Assembly: GCA_019359615.1 (NCBI GenBank)
Contig: JAHHHA010000008.1
Span: 124,001 to 188,000, forward strand
Length of the DNA stretch: 64,000 nucleotides
Direction of reading: 5' to 3'
Source of the DNA: Cyanosarcina radialis HA8281-LM2
GTDB lineage: Bacteria > Cyanobacteriota > Cyanobacteriia > Cyanobacteriales > CCAP-1448
Shown here: in pieces, positions 18,307 through 27,909 of the stretch
How the letters are laid out: every line of letters begins with the position of its first letter
Numbering within the stretch: the stretch's first letter is position 1
Program-made: the position numbers and the translations under genes
The notes under the pieces: model-generated
The model's input: only the letters and a program-made list of their open reading frames with translations
What the model was told of the DNA's origin: nothing
The model's database searches: none

Positions 18307-18429
18307 CAGCAGCAATTCTCATTATGGAAAATCAACTGGTGTTGGGTGGGACTTCTAACTCCAGCCCTTCGATCGGTGGCAAAAGCGTTTTTTTAGAGTT
18401 GCTTGCCGTCTGCGCCAGTGATGGTGAGT

Positions 18430-20913
18430 TCACACCAATTGACCAACAGCGCGTCGTCCCGCAGAGGCACTTGATTCTCCGCTCTCTTTAAACCGATAGC
18501 GCAAAAGCAGAGAGTTAGTTACTACGCTTACAGAACTGAATGCCATTAATGCCCCAGCCGCAGATGGTTCGAGGATAATTCCTAAACCGAGAGTGCAAAG
18601 CAAACCTGCCGCTGCGGGAATTGCCAGTAAGTTGTATCCTAGCGCCCAGAAAAGATTTTGGCGGATTTTGCTGACAGTTTGACGAGAAAGCGCGATCGCT
18701 TGCCGCACGTCCTCCAATCGATCGCGCATCAATACGATTCCCGCCGTTTCGCTCGCTACATCCGTCCCGGCGTGGAGGGCGATACCCACATCGGCTTGAG
18801 CTAAGGCTGGAGCATCGTTGATGCCATCTCCGACCATCGCCACCCGGTGTCCTCGCTCTTGCAATCTGGCGATCGCTTGGGCTTTACCGCCGGGACGAAC
18901 GCCTGCTATGACTGCATCTGAGTCAATTCCTAGTTGGTTAGCGATCGCCGATGCCACTTCCGATCTATCTCCAGTTAAGAGCATCGCTCTCAATCCCAGT
19001 TTTTGCAATCCGCTTACTGTATCTAGAGCGTCTGGTTTGAGGGTATCTCTAACGGCAATTAGTCCCTGTAAGACTCCATCGACAGCGACGTAAACTACAG
19101 TTTTACCTTCCTTGGCTAGATCTTGAGCTTGAGTTTGGCAATCGGGAGCGATTGCAATTCCTTGTAGTGCCAACCAGTCCGAGTTACCTAAAACTACTCG
19201 TTGCCGATCGACTACAGCCGAAATCCCCAATCCGGCTTCGGTATAAAAATCTTCAGCCTTCAACAAAGGTAATTCTTGCCGTCGTGCTTCTGCTAGTATT
19301 GCCGTTCCCAGAGGATGACAAGTACCGCTTTCTGCTGCTGCTGCCAATTGCAAAAGAGCGTTCGGAGTATGTCCTGCGGACAGGCTGCGCCAACGGAATT
19401 CGGAGTTCGGAGTTAAGTTTTGACTTTTGACTTGGTAGCTGAGCCTGCCGAAGCTTGACTTTTGACTTTTGACTTCCCAGCAATCCGTCACCACAGGACA
19501 ACCAGTAGTCAAAGTGCCAGTTTTATCAAAAACGATCGTATCGATCTGTTGAACTTTTTCCAGGATGTCGCCGCCTTTGATTAATATTCCTCGTTCCGCG
19601 CCGATGCCAGTACCGACGAGGATGGCGGTGGGGGTAGCTAAACCTAAAGCACAAGGACAGGCGATGACTAAAACCGCGATCGCCAATTTTAAACTGAATA
19701 ACAGATCTTGGTGGTTGACAGTGGGCGCTTGATGGTTCATGGCCATCAACGACGAACTCTGAGCGATCGCTTCCGGCCAAACATGGGTGCCGATAAAGTA
19801 CCAAAAGATAAAGGTAATTGCTGCGATCGCCATTACCCCATAAGTGAAGTACCCAGCTACCGTATCTGCCAATCTTTGCACGGGAGCCTTACGGGTTTGG
19901 GCTGCTTCTACTAGGGCAATAATTTGAGCTAGGGTAGTATCTTTTCCAGTGCGGGTGGCAGCGATCGCAATTGCACCCGATTGATTCAACGTCCCCGCTG
20001 TCACTGCGTCTCCAGGTTGCTTGGTTACTGGCAAAGATTCGCCTGTCAGCATCGATTCATCGACGCAGGTTTTCCCTTCCTTGACTTCCCCATCTACCGG
20101 GATTTTCTCTCCTGGCAATACTCTCAGCCATTCGCCCAAGCGCACTCGATCGACCGGAATTTCGATTCCAGGGCGATCTGGTGTTGCCCCTTCTCCAATC
20201 AGGCACGCTACCTGGGGTTGCAGTGCCAGTAACATACCTAGAGAGGCGTAGGCTTTGTGCCTAGCTTGTTGTTCTAAAGAACGCCCTAAGAGGATGAAAC
20301 CTACCAGCATCACGGGTTCGTCAAAGAAGCACTCCCAGCCCAGTTTTGGCAGCAGTAAGGCCACCATACTGGCGGTGTAAGCCGCGATTGTCCCCAATCC
20401 GATTAGCGTATTCATGTTGGGAGTCCCATGCCACCAGCCTCGCGCCCCATCGACTAAGATCGATCGCCCAGGGCCGATTAAGGCTAGGGTGGCTAGCCCC
20501 CAGTGAAACCAGAAATTGCTCAATCCTGGGAGGTTAATTCCCAATAAGTGGCTGATATGTCCGCCTCCTGACAGCACTAACAGCAAGATGGCGATGAATA
20601 GTTGCCACCACATCTGCTTTTGTTCTTGACGGTGGCGATCGATCGGATTCGCAGCAGTAGATAGATAGCTGTCAGAGTGCCGATATTGGGCAGGAAAACC
20701 TGTTGTGGTCAGTTTCTCTGCTAGGGCATCTGGAGAAACCGCACCAACTTCGCACTCTACCACTGCGACTTCGGTTATCAAGTTGACGCAGGCAGAAACT
20801 ACGCCAGGATAAGAACTCAGTTGTTTTTCTACCGCCTTGACGCATCCAGCGCATTTCATGCCAGTGACATCTAAGGCGATCGTTTCTAACGCAGGATTTT
20901 TACTCAATACCAC
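18430..20913 (-). CDS. copA: Copper-translocating P1B-type ATPase
   Basis: An 827-residue heavy-metal pump. The N terminus has one HMA domain with GMKCAGC (CxxC). The membrane metal site is the CPC motif in [12 protein letters not shown], and the ATPase has [20 protein letters not shown] and [10 protein letters not shown]. The CPC motif and CxxC domain indicate Cu(I) export from the cytosol, or delivery to thylakoids for plastocyanin (CtaA/PacS-like). The nucleotide-binding domain carries an in-frame insert of about 37 residues between the DKTGT motif and the HP motif (bases 19363-19475), encoded by repeat DNA. It is convergent with the BTAD gene. No CueR/CopY-type regulator is adjacent. Confidence 0.92.
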   Translation of the reverse strand: MVLSKNPALETIALDVTGMKCAGCVKAVEKQLSSYPGVVSACVNLITEVAVVECEVGAVSPDALAEKLTTTGFPAQYRHSDSYLSTAANPIDRHRQEQKQMWWQLFIAILLLVLSGGGHISHLLGINLPGLSNFWFHWGLATLALIGPGRSILVDGARGWWHGTPNMNTLIGLGTIAAYTASMVALLLPKLGWECFFDEPVMLVGFILLGRSLEQQARHKAYASLGMLLALQPQVACLIGEGATPDRPGIEIPVDRVRLGEWLRVLPGEKIPVDGEVKEGKTCVDESMLTGESLPVTKQPGDAVTAGTLNQSGAIAIAATRTGKDTTLAQIIALVEAAQTRKAPVQRLADTVAGYFTYGVMAIAAITFIFWYFIGTHVWPEAIAQSSSLMAMNHQAPTVNHQDLLFSLKLAIAVLVIACPCALGLATPTAILVGTGIGAERGILIKGGDILEKVQQIDTIVFDKTGTLTTGCPVVTDCWEVKSQKSSFGRLSYQVKSQNLTPNSEFRWRSLSAGHTPNALLQLAAAAESGTCHPLGTAILAEARRQELPLLKAEDFYTEAGLGISAVVDRQRVVLGNSDWLALQGIAIAPDCQTQAQDLAKEGKTVVYVAVDGVLQGLIAVRDTLKPDALDTVSGLQKLGLRAMLLTGDRSEVASAIANQLGIDSDAVIAGVRPGGKAQAIARLQERGHRVAMVGDGINDAPALAQADVGIALHAGTDVASETAGIVLMRDRLEDVRQAIALSRQTVSKIRQNLFWALGYNLLAIPAAAGLLCTLGLGIILEPSAAGALMAFSSVSVVTNSLLLRYRFKESGESSASAGRRAVGQLV
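19363..19475. repeat. In-frame repeat insertion in copA
   Basis: This stretch holds one copy of the CAGGCTGCGCCAAC element (19380-19394), a CGGAGTT doublet and several TTTTGACTTTTGACTT units. It is translated on the minus strand as a Ser/Gln/Lys-rich insert with no counterpart in the usual P-type ATPase N-domain. Confidence 0.65.
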
Positions 20914-21070
20914 CTACTCCTCTATGGGCAAACCGCCTTCGCAGAAGGTTCCATCTAGGTATTTTATCGCCTAAATCTTTTTTCTCTACTTCTAGCTTTT
21001 GAATGCGACAGCCAAATCAACGATTGATGACAATTATTAGACTCAATGCCCTACACTTTTTTGGCACTAG

Positions 21071-21601
21071 CTAATCTGTCTCCGATTCGAGTTGTTGCCC
21101 TGGAAAGAAAGAGAAATCTAGCACCTGTTCTTGGCTGTAAGGACACTGAGAGGGAAAATCTTCATCGTTTAAAGGCGTTTCCCGCACGGCTAGATCTAAG
21201 CCATCCAAATAGGCTTTGGACAAAGCCTCTGGCAAATACGGCTTCAGGCTGGGATTTTCTGCCAGCAAGTCTGAGATTCGACGACGCTGTTCTCGAATGG
21301 TTATCGACCAACTTTTCGATCGATGTGACGGTTGAAACTCCCACTTGAGTAGATGACCTAGCAAAACTCCCAGACGATTTCTCAACTCTTGTCGCTGTTG
21401 CTTGCCCAAAGACTCGATTTCCTCTACTAAATTGGGAATATCTAACTGTTCCCACGAACCCGACAGCAGCAGTTTTGCCTGTTCTTGCGTCCAAGCATAA
21501 AAGTCTGTTTCATATAGATTTTGGGTTTCTGCCACAGAAGATTTTATTTCTAAAGTCACGATCGATCGCTCAGCCTCATCAGTTTTTTTAGTTGCTCCCA
21601 C
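21071..21601 (-). CDS. DUF29 family protein
   Basis: A 176-residue protein matching DUF29, a family common in cyanobacteria: YETDFYAWTQEQAKLLLSG near residues 32-50, then LVEEIESLGKQQRQELRNRL, and a middle block with LLKWEFQPSHRSKSW. The function is unknown. The ORF start overlaps the end of the protease gene by 14 bases; a GTG in the SSVAETQN region is an alternative start. No signal peptide or membrane segment is seen. Confidence 0.75.
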   Translation of the reverse strand: MGATKKTDEAERSIVTLEIKSSVAETQNLYETDFYAWTQEQAKLLLSGSWEQLDIPNLVEEIESLGKQQRQELRNRLGVLLGHLLKWEFQPSHRSKSWSITIREQRRRISDLLAENPSLKPYLPEALSKAYLDGLDLAVRETPLNDEDFPSQCPYSQEQVLDFSFFPGQQLESETD

Positions 21602-23132
21602 TACCTAAGATAAACAAACTCAACAGGGTGCCGCTATTCCACAAGCTGTGCAGCACGATCGATGAGAACAAATTGCGCGATCGCGTATACACTACCCCTA
21701 AAATTATTCCTAAAGTGGTTAGCGGTAAAACTTCTGAGAGACTGAGGTGGGCAATAGCAAATAGCAAAGAACTAACAGCGATCGCTCCCCATACTGGTAG
21801 ATAGCGAGTTAAAGACGGCAGCATAAACCCGCGAAACATCAATTCTTCAAATATCGGTGCAGCTACCGAGGCGGTGATGAATAGAAGTGCGAGCGTTACC
21901 CAGTTTTGTCCTTCTAAAACTACTGGCAGCAAAGGATTGCTACCACCATATCCTTGCCATAATTTTTGGTTGATTAAGGATACGATGAGGACTAGAGGTA
22001 GGGCAGCAAAATAACCACTAGCCCCCCATAAAAAACCGCTAAAATTCACATTCCAGCGAAACCACTCTTTTGGTAATGGTAGAAAAGGTTTGAGAGACAG
22101 ATACAAAACTAATATACTTAGAGCGGCTACCAATATATAGGCAATTAGATTAAAAACTGCCTGCATTTGGTAGCTTAAGCTAGCAATGTTAACTTTAAGT
22201 ATTGCTAGCGAAACACCTAAGATTAAGGGCAGAAAAATATCTTTAACTGCAAAAAAGCCAACTGCCAATACTTGCCAAGTTGTTTCAGCATTCCAGGGTG
22301 TATTCCAAGGAATATTGCCATTACGGGCAATGAGCGATCGCTCTCTTTGAACGAAAAATTGACCGAATAAAAAAATTAGTAGCCCGACTCCAATAATCAA
22401 ACCAATTACAGGCAAGCTCCCAATAAGAAGTAATTTAAAAATTGCTTGTTGAGCTAGTTCTTGAATCCGAGCGTTAAGAGCCGCTAAATCATCTTGCCGC
22501 TGCTGCGATCGATACAGTTGAGATAAAGCGCGATCGCGAAACCATCCATCTAAATCTTTTTGAATTTGCAATTCCGAATCTGACGGTAACTTAGCTGTAG
22601 GACTCCATAAATTAATTAATATCTCTGCGGTTTTCTGGAAAGAAGAAATTTCTGAAGCCTTACCTGGAGAGCGATCGATTAAGTTTTTCCAAGTCTGCAA
22701 ACCAGTTTGCTTTTGACCTTGCTCTACCTGCAATAATCCTATTCGTAGATTTAACTCGGCTAGCGATCGATTTCCTGTTTGAATTAGTTCTTTGATTTTT
22801 CCTGAATCAGTCTCTTTAGTTATATTTTGCGACTTAGTAGCAATTTTATCTAAGTTATTTTGGAGAGATTGTTGGGCTTCTATATATTGCTTAGTTGCCA
22901 GTTCTAAAGGTTCTTTACCCAAAAAAGCTTCACGAACTGCTTGTAAATTAGTACCATCTTTATTATCTTTAGCTTCTACTTGCAGTTCTGTAGCTCGCAA
23001 GAGCAAATTAGTTTGATATAGTTCTAGACGACTTTGAATCTGCGGTCGATCTAAGCTTACTATTAGCGACAAGCTAATTTTGAAAACAATAAAAATAGTC
23101 AGTAAAACTAAAAAAATCCGCTTAATAGTCAT
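21588..23132 (-). CDS. CPBP family intramembrane glutamic endopeptidase
   Basis: A 514-residue membrane protein. An N-terminal hydrophobic segment is followed by a soluble helical region of about 200 residues rich in Gln and Lys, then at least seven hydrophobic segments. The CPBP (Abi/CAAX protease) motifs are EELMFRGFML near residue 431, FAIAHLS near 463 and HSLWNSGTL near 493. Members are Rce1-like proteases or bacteriocin-immunity proteins; the substrate here is unknown. The extra N-terminal domain is typical of cyanobacterial members. A repeat with GTCGCGTTCGCGCAGCGTCTCC lies immediately upstream (23148-23172). Confidence 0.87.
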   Translation of the reverse strand: MTIKRIFLVLLTIFIVFKISLSLIVSLDRPQIQSRLELYQTNLLLRATELQVEAKDNKDGTNLQAVREAFLGKEPLELATKQYIEAQQSLQNNLDKIATKSQNITKETDSGKIKELIQTGNRSLAELNLRIGLLQVEQGQKQTGLQTWKNLIDRSPGKASEISSFQKTAEILINLWSPTAKLPSDSELQIQKDLDGWFRDRALSQLYRSQQRQDDLAALNARIQELAQQAIFKLLLIGSLPVIGLIIGVGLLIFLFGQFFVQRERSLIARNGNIPWNTPWNAETTWQVLAVGFFAVKDIFLPLILGVSLAILKVNIASLSYQMQAVFNLIAYILVAALSILVLYLSLKPFLPLPKEWFRWNVNFSGFLWGASGYFAALPLVLIVSLINQKLWQGYGGSNPLLPVVLEGQNWVTLALLFITASVAAPIFEELMFRGFMLPSLTRYLPVWGAIAVSSLLFAIAHLSLSEVLPLTTLGIILGVVYTRSRNLFSSIVLHSLWNSGTLLSLFILGSGSN

Positions 23133-23258
23133 GAAATCCTCTACGTCGCGTTCGCGCAGCGTCTCCTTCAGGAGAATCGCACTTTCACTATGCTACACCA
23201 GCGAGAGGAATAGTTTTGATACCATTTTGGTAAATACCTGCTACATATAAATTTCGCT

Positions 23259-23286
23259 GTAGGGGTGCAATGCATTGCGCCCCTAC
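23259..23286. repeat. Hairpin repeat, second copy (GTAGGGGTGCAA-TGCA-TTGCGCCCCTAC)
   Basis: Twelve-bp stem with one G-T pair, matching the hairpin at 18281-18306. It lies upstream of the protease gene. Confidence 0.75.
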
Positions 23287-23312
23287 TTAAGATTATGTTG
23301 CTTTTAGCTTAA

Positions 23313-23558
23313 TTAGCAAAGAGTTGCGATTTCACAAGGCGTTCCCTGATATCGTCCCAGCAGAGGCGTTTGCCAGGGTCGATGAATAGTGCGATGTCGC
23401 TCAAAGCGATTTATCATCAACGGAATCTCGTTAAGATTTTCCCCTAAAACCGGATTTTGCCAATTTAGTCGAGAGGGTTGGCAAGATAGCGATCGAGAAT
23501 GAAGGGTGGCAAGGGGAATTTTACAACTAGCGATCGATTTCAATTTTGTTTCTCTCAC
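23313..23558 (-). CDS. Small ORF, doubtful
   Basis: An 81-residue open frame without recognised domain. The C-terminal half (MINRFERHRTIHRPWQTP) has plausible amino-acid composition, and the frame lies in a region with no other gene. No clear ribosome-binding site. It may be a chance ORF. Confidence 0.25.
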   Translation of the reverse strand: MRETKLKSIASCKIPLATLHSRSLSCQPSRLNWQNPVLGENLNEIPLMINRFERHRTIHRPWQTPLLGRYQGTPCEIATLC

Positions 23559-23640
23559 TCAAATTTACTGATAAAAATTAGATATTACGTAATTTTACGG
23601 ACGAGTTAATTTGGCTTGCTAGAGCGGTAATGACAGCGAT

Positions 23641-23667
23641 ACGTGCTCCGCACAGGCTGCGCCAACG
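23641..23667. repeat. 25-bp dispersed element (ACGTGCTCCGCACAGGCTGC...)
   Basis: Differs by a single base over 25-27 bp from the element that splits the aldo/keto reductase gene at 50088-50112 (opposite orientation). Related copies are at 19367-19394, 57972-57999 and 63094-63122. Confidence 0.75.
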
Positions 23668-23824
23668 CACTTGTCGCTGAGCTTTACCAACTCACTTAGC
23701 TGACCACAACTATATAGTTCACTAAAAACCAGCTAAGGTAACATCACAAGTTAAAAATTTACAATTTTTTATGTAGATATGTTGGCACTTATACTCAGGT
23801 TTGATCGACACCTACAAATAATAA

Positions 23825-23850
23825 TACGGGCGTAAGATCTTACGCCCGTA
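23825..23850. repeat. 26-bp perfect palindrome (TACGGGCGTAAGA | TCTTACGCCCGTA)
   Basis: Each half is the exact complement of the other. It could act as a bidirectional terminator or be another dispersed hairpin repeat. A short T-run is not adjacent. Confidence 0.7.
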
Positions 23851-24005
23851 CAGAGACTTTACATTTAGTGTTTAGATAGAGAGATTATAGAGTTTTAGAT
23901 TTAGGCGAGTGAATTAAGATTCACCATTAACTAAAGTCTAAGCAATTACTTGATGTTTGTCAGTAAGAAAAAGTAAGAAAAAGTTAGGGCTTGAGGAAAT
24001 AATTT

Positions 24006-24124
24006 ATCGCCTTGAGCGATACACCTAGAGAGCAGTGTCGTGCCACAACAATTCCTTCTGGAGGAAGATAAGGGCTTACCTCCGCACCATAGGTGAGTCT
24101 GTGCGCCAGTCCTGCTAAAGCAGG
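24006..24124. ncRNA. Candidate structured RNA between cpcE and the gene-free region
   Basis: Four to five stem-loops lie in 119 bases: ATCGC-CTTGA-GCGAT (24006-24020), ACAC...GTGT (24021-24038), TTCCT...AGGAA (24052-24066), CACC-ATA-GGTG (24085-24095) or CGCAC...GTGCG (24083-24105), and CCTGC-TAAA-GCAGG (24111-24124), the last over the cpcE stop codon. The segment is more GC-rich than its flanks. It could be an mRNA-end structure, a degenerate transposon-associated guide RNA (HEARO/omega-RNA type), or an unknown RNA. Strand is not settled. Confidence 0.35.
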
Positions 24125-24951
24125 CTGTCCATCAAGTTCATCACGTGGATGGCAGCATCAGATACAGATGAAGGATCGGGAGAGTTGTTTCTGACTTGAT
24201 ACTCTAGGATGCCTTTGAGGGCAATGAGCTTTAAGCTATTTTCTGCCAAAGTTTGCGCCACCGCATCGGCGGCTGGCAAATAACCTACAGCCCCTAAATC
24301 GCTGAGTGCAGCCCGCCGCAGTTGTAGCTTATTGCCTTCTAAAGCAGCAATCAAGCGATCGCCATAAACTGCTTTTTGAGTTAACTGGTACATCGCTCTA
24401 GAGGCGGCATACTGCACCAGATCGACTGGATGCTCTAGAAATGGTTCTATGAGTTCTACTGCTTCGGTAGCCTTGAGAGTACCTAACGCTTCGATCGCCC
24501 CGTCATATGGTTGCGGCAAGTGGGGACACCCTGGAATCGGCATGGCTGCTGCCATCCCCCCAGCCAGCAGCTTCATCAAATGTGGAATGGCCACCGGATC
24601 GCCTAGCATTCCTAACGATTCGGCAGCGGCTTCTCGCACGTAAAAATCGTCGCAATCCAAACAGTCAATCAAAGCTGGTACGGCTTGAGGATCTTTGAGT
24701 TTTCCCAAGGCCCTAGCAGCATTGCGTCTGAGGGGATAGCCGCCATCGGGAGTGCGATCGCTCTCATCTGTTAAAGCAGCGATCAAAGCTTCTACTACTC
24801 CGGCTTCCCGGACTCGAAATCTTCCCAGCCACCAAGCGGCATAATAACGCAAACCGCGATCGTCTCCTTGAAGATTGGCGATCGCTTGTTCTATTGTCAA
24901 AGCTGGCCCCTCAACGGGTTCGCCTTCTAAATTCTCTCTATTTTGCTGCAT
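24115..24951 (-). CDS. cpcE: Phycocyanobilin:phycocyanin alpha lyase subunit CpcE
   Basis: HEAT-repeat protein of 278 residues when started at ATG 24951 (MQQNRENLEGE), the usual length for CpcE. The open frame extends to 25086, but the extra 45 residues come from a GC-rich intergenic repeat (APLSQGRGVGGEG), so I reject that start. HEAT repeats run from about residue 30, with RRNAARALGKLKDPQAVPAL and VREAAAESLGMLGDPVAIPH as clear units. CpcE normally works with CpcF to attach phycocyanobilin to Cys84 of CpcA. CpcF is not in this window. It is the last gene of the cpc operon. Confidence 0.9.
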   Translation of the reverse strand: MQQNRENLEGEPVEGPALTIEQAIANLQGDDRGLRYYAAWWLGRFRVREAGVVEALIAALTDESDRTPDGGYPLRRNAARALGKLKDPQAVPALIDCLDCDDFYVREAAAESLGMLGDPVAIPHLMKLLAGGMAAAMPIPGCPHLPQPYDGAIEALGTLKATEAVELIEPFLEHPVDLVQYAASRAMYQLTQKAVYGDRLIAALEGNKLQLRRAALSDLGAVGYLPAADAVAQTLAENSLKLIALKGILEYQVRNNSPDPSSVSDAAIHVMNLMDSLL

Positions 24952-25006
24952 ATACCCAAAAAAATGTTGGTCATCCCAAATCCGGTTTTTAAAACCATGA
25001 ATCCAG

Positions 25007-25063
25007 CCCTCACCCCCAACCCCTCTCCCTTGGGAGAGGGGAGCCGCAGGCGGGGTGAGGGCA
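25007..25063. repeat. CCCTCACCCCC / CTCTCCC palindromic repeat
   Basis: Nested inverted repeat: CCCTCACCCC pairs with GGGGTGAGGG and CCTCTCCC with GGGAGAGG. Relatives are inside genes at 15372-15440, 46582-46642 and 48164-48229. Here it lies between cpcC and cpcE. Confidence 0.75.
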
Positions 25064-25138
25064 AACCAAGTTTTACTAAAATGCAAAAATTCAGAAGCTC
25101 AGAATTATTCTGAACTTCTGAACTTCTGAACTCCTCAA

Positions 25139-26011
25139 TTACAGCGGCGTAACGCTAGCAATTTTTCCACCTTGACGGAGAATTCTTTGGTACTGGTTCG
25201 TTAGCTGATCGTAGGGCACGATAAACTCTTGGTTGACCCGACGAGTGCTAGGATAACCAGCGCCAAAAAGTCCCGTTACTTCTAGGCGATAGAGTCTCGC
25301 TTCTCTGCCAGAGTTGATTACGCCACCAAAAGTGCTAGTAGAGGTCACGCCCTTAGCAGAAGCTTGGTAGCCAGCACCGCTACCGCCAGGAGCGACGATC
25401 GCAGTAACAGAATTCCGTCCTAATTCGGTAGCCAGACGAGGAGCGCCAGCGGTACTTAGAGCCGTATCGCTGCTAGAATATCCGCGATACAACTTGAACA
25501 GGCGAGTAAATCCTACCGTTCTTTGTCCCACGCCTGTAGTCTCTAAATCGCGATAGTAAGGGACGATATTTTCGCCAAAATTTTGCTGATACTCTACCGA
25601 GTCGATGTATGAATCGATATCGGCATTGTATCCCTGGTTTTGGTACAGATCTAAGTGATAGATAATCTCCGACTCGTCGTAGGGAGCGCGACCTAACAAG
25701 TGCTTGTAATTAAGCTCGATCGTCCGGTTTTGAAAATTGTTGTAGAAAAACTTGGTTTTGTATAGATCCGATTTTGCCACTTGCCGGACAAAATTTTGCA
25801 CGGTTAGCTTCCCATTCCGGAGCAGCGATTCGTCGCCCACCAAACGTTCTGATTTCATCACGTGGATGTTGCCCAAGACCTGGCGGTAGACGGCGCGAAT
25901 TACATTATCTATATCTTCTCTAGTCGCGTTGGGGCGCAATTCAACTATAGAAGTTTCGCTAAAAGCTGCCGTTCCCAACCGAGATGCTGCTGTCGTAATT
26001 GCCACTTTCAA
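25139..26011 (-). CDS. cpcC: Phycocyanin rod linker polypeptide, second CpcC copy
   Basis: A 290-residue rod linker. The N-terminal Pfam linker domain (about residues 20-180) has [28 protein letters not shown] and [12 protein letters not shown]. The C-terminal CpcD-like domain (about 235-288) has [10 protein letters not shown] and [15 protein letters not shown]. It sets the position of a phycocyanin hexamer in the phycobilisome rod. It is the second of two tandem paralogues, 69 bp after the first, and has a longer Gly/Ser/Ala-rich hinge (about 195-235). Confidence 0.93.
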   Translation of the reverse strand: MKVAITTAASRLGTAAFSETSIVELRPNATREDIDNVIRAVYRQVLGNIHVMKSERLVGDESLLRNGKLTVQNFVRQVAKSDLYKTKFFYNNFQNRTIELNYKHLLGRAPYDESEIIYHLDLYQNQGYNADIDSYIDSVEYQQNFGENIVPYYRDLETTGVGQRTVGFTRLFKLYRGYSSSDTALSTAGAPRLATELGRNSVTAIVAPGGSGAGYQASAKGVTSTSTFGGVINSGREARLYRLEVTGLFGAGYPSTRRVNQEFIVPYDQLTNQYQRILRQGGKIASVTPL

Positions 26012-26080
26012 AACTCTCCTTGCTAGTTAGTAGTTAGTAGTCAGCCATCTACTCGATCGGATCGCTAACTACTAAGCTGT

Positions 26081-26896
26081 TTATACGCTAGTGACGCTCA
26101 GTACCCTTTTGCCCTGACGGTTGAGTTCCTGCAACTTGCTATTTAGTTGCTCGTAAGGCACTAGCACTTGAGCCGAACTCCGCCGAATTTGAGGCCCGCC
26201 CCCGATAGCAGATTGCACCACTGATATCCGGTAGAATCCGTTGCGACTGCCGCCAGCAGTACCGCTTAGCACCCCTGGCGATGGAGCATCGACGGCTGAT
26301 GCTAGGTTTTTGCCCAATTCCCAGGCTAGCTGCGCTTGTTTCTTGCCTTGAGCGCGATCGCTATTGGCATAGCCGCGATACAGCTTGAACAAGCGAGTGA
26401 ACCCTACGGTTCTTTGTCCCTTACCCGTGGTTTCAAAATCGCGGTAGTATGGTACAATACTTTCACCGAAGTTTACTTGGTATTCCAAAGAATCGATGTA
26501 TGAATCGATATCGGCATCGTAGCCTTTATCTTGGTACAAGTTAACGTGGTAGGTAATTTCTGACTCGTCGTAAGGCGCTCTACCCAACAAATGCTTGTAA
26601 TTGAGTTCGATCGTTCGCGGGTGGTAATTATTGTGGAAAAACTTGGTTTTGTATAACTCAGATTTCGCCACTTGCCGGACGAATTCCTGAACTGTAATCT
26701 TCCCGTTGCGCAGGAGAGATTCAGCACTGGTTAGTCTCTCGAACTGCATCAAATGCTCGTTACCTAACACTTGGCGATAAACGGCTCGAATTACCAATTC
26801 CGCATCTGCTGCCGTCCAATTCGGACGCAACTCGACCGGAGCGGTGTCTGCAAAAGCCGAAGTTCCCAAGCGGGATGCTGCTGCTGTAATAGCCAC
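26081..26896 (-). CDS. cpcC: Phycocyanin rod linker polypeptide, first CpcC copy
   Basis: A 271-residue rod linker with the same two domains: a linker domain ([49 protein letters not shown]) and a C-terminal CpcD-like domain ([24 protein letters not shown]). N-terminal half is close to the copy downstream, while the hinge (about 185-215) differs, so the two probably serve different rod positions. It follows cpcD by 68 bp. Confidence 0.94.
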   Translation of the reverse strand: MAITAAASRLGTSAFADTAPVELRPNWTAADAELVIRAVYRQVLGNEHLMQFERLTSAESLLRNGKITVQEFVRQVAKSELYKTKFFHNNYHPRTIELNYKHLLGRAPYDESEITYHVNLYQDKGYDADIDSYIDSLEYQVNFGESIVPYYRDFETTGKGQRTVGFTRLFKLYRGYANSDRAQGKKQAQLAWELGKNLASAVDAPSPGVLSGTAGGSRNGFYRISVVQSAIGGGPQIRRSSAQVLVPYEQLNSKLQELNRQGKRVLSVTSV

Positions 26897-26964
26897 CTAA
26901 AACTCTCCTATTTAATTAATGCTAAGCTCGATCGGCCTTGCCTGGAGGTAATTGCCGAATCTTT

Positions 26965-27192
26965 CTAAGCAGGGGACACGCCTGTTACCTTTCTGCCTTG
27001 GCTGTTTAGTTGTTGCAACTTTTTAGACAATTGATTGAAAGGAACAATGTATTCTGCCGTACTCTGCCGCACTACTGCCGAGTTGGGTGAAGGTGGTTGT
27101 GTCACCTCGATCCTGTAGAGATTACCTCGGCTGCTACCGGCTGAACTACCTGCTAGGGCTGCTGCGCCTGTTTTTGCTGCTTCCTCGCTCAT
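26965..27192 (-). CDS. cpcD: Phycobilisome rod-capping linker CpcD
   Basis: A 75-residue small linker. Residues 22-73 form the CpcD domain (NLYRIEVTQPP, TAEYIVPFNQLSKKLQQLN), matching the C-terminal domains of the two CpcC proteins. It caps the distal end of the rod. The Ala/Gly/Ser-rich first 20 residues are unusual relative to shorter family members. It follows the hairpin after cpcA, where transcription is usually attenuated. Confidence 0.93.
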   Translation of the reverse strand: MSEEAAKTGAAALAGSSAGSSRGNLYRIEVTQPPSPNSAVVRQSTAEYIVPFNQLSKKLQQLNSQGRKVTGVSPA

Positions 27193-27242
27193 ATCCCTCT
27201 TCCCGTCTCAATCGCGGTTTTTTCAAATTATTTTATAAAACT

Positions 27243-27300
27243 GCCCGGAAAGGTAAACAACTACAACCTTATATTGGCAAAGCTGATTACTTTTCCGGGC
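27243..27300 (-). terminator. cpcA-cpcD intercistronic hairpin
   Basis: GCCCGGAAA at 27243-27251 pairs with TTTCCGGGC at 27292-27300, a 9-bp stem with a 40-base loop, 13 bases after the cpcA stop. Such structures are known to make cpcBA mRNA far more abundant than the linker part, by attenuation or 3'-end protection. Confidence 0.7.
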
Positions 27301-27312
27301 GAAAAACGCTAT

Positions 27313-27801
27313 CTAGCTCAGGGCGTTGATGGCGTAGTCGATGTAGGAATTAGCTTCAGTACCTGCATCTCCACTGATACCGTGGTTAGCCTTGATATAT
27401 TTCAGGGCTTCGACGTACCAGCTAGGAGAAAGTTCAAAGGTGCTGTTGATTTCATCCAAACCAGCCAATAGATACTCATCCATTGGACCTGTGCCACCAG
27501 CAACTAAGCAGTAGCTAACCATGCGCAGGTAGTAGCCGATGTCGCGAGCGCACTTGGCTTTACCAGTGGGGCTAGAAGCATAGTTGGCACCTTGCATTTG
27601 TGTGGTGTAGGGGAATTTTTGGTACACGGCGTTAGCAGCACCTTCAGCCAAAGATTGGGCTTTGCTTGACAAAGCTTTGGCGGCTTCTAGGCTAGGACCG
27701 GCTTGACGCAAGCGTCCGAAGGCAACTTGAAGTTCGGTGCTGCTCAAAAAGCGACCTTGAGCATCAGCGGCGGCGACTGCTTCAGTCAGAGGTGTTTTCA
27801 T
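27313..27801 (-). CDS. cpcA: C-phycocyanin alpha subunit
   Basis: A 162-residue phycobiliprotein of standard length. Cys84 in [15 protein letters not shown] carries phycocyanobilin, attached by CpcE/CpcF. It pairs with CpcB to form the alpha-beta monomer that assembles into trimers and hexamers of the phycobilisome rod. A GGGAGAT ribosome-binding site is about 10 bases before ATG. The gene follows cpcB by 108 bp, a gap holding TTTTGACTTCTGACTT-type repeats. Confidence 0.98.
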   Translation of the reverse strand: MKTPLTEAVAAADAQGRFLSSTELQVAFGRLRQAGPSLEAAKALSSKAQSLAEGAANAVYQKFPYTTQMQGANYASSPTGKAKCARDIGYYLRMVSYCLVAGGTGPMDEYLLAGLDEINSTFELSPSWYVEALKYIKANHGISGDAGTEANSYIDYAINALS

Positions 27802-27909
27802 TTTTCAGGTATCTCCCTTAATGTTTTGCAAATTGGTCGTTCGTCATTTGCCATCGGTCAAATTAATTAATAGCTTTTGACTTCTGACTTTTGACTTTTC
27901 TAAAGGTTT

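Larger units (their letters stand above)
23559..24005. other. Gene-free stretch downstream of cpcE
   Basis: AT-rich DNA with no supported gene. It contains a copy of the GCAGGCTGCGCCAACG repeat (23641-23667) and a 26-bp perfect palindrome (23825-23850). The place where cpcF would be expected after cpcE is not coding for a second lyase subunit. Confidence 0.6.

Noticed and set aside
24952-25086. Longer start for cpcE
   Set aside because: The extra 45 residues come from a GC-rich palindromic repeat and do not occur in CpcE proteins; ATG 24951 gives the normal length.
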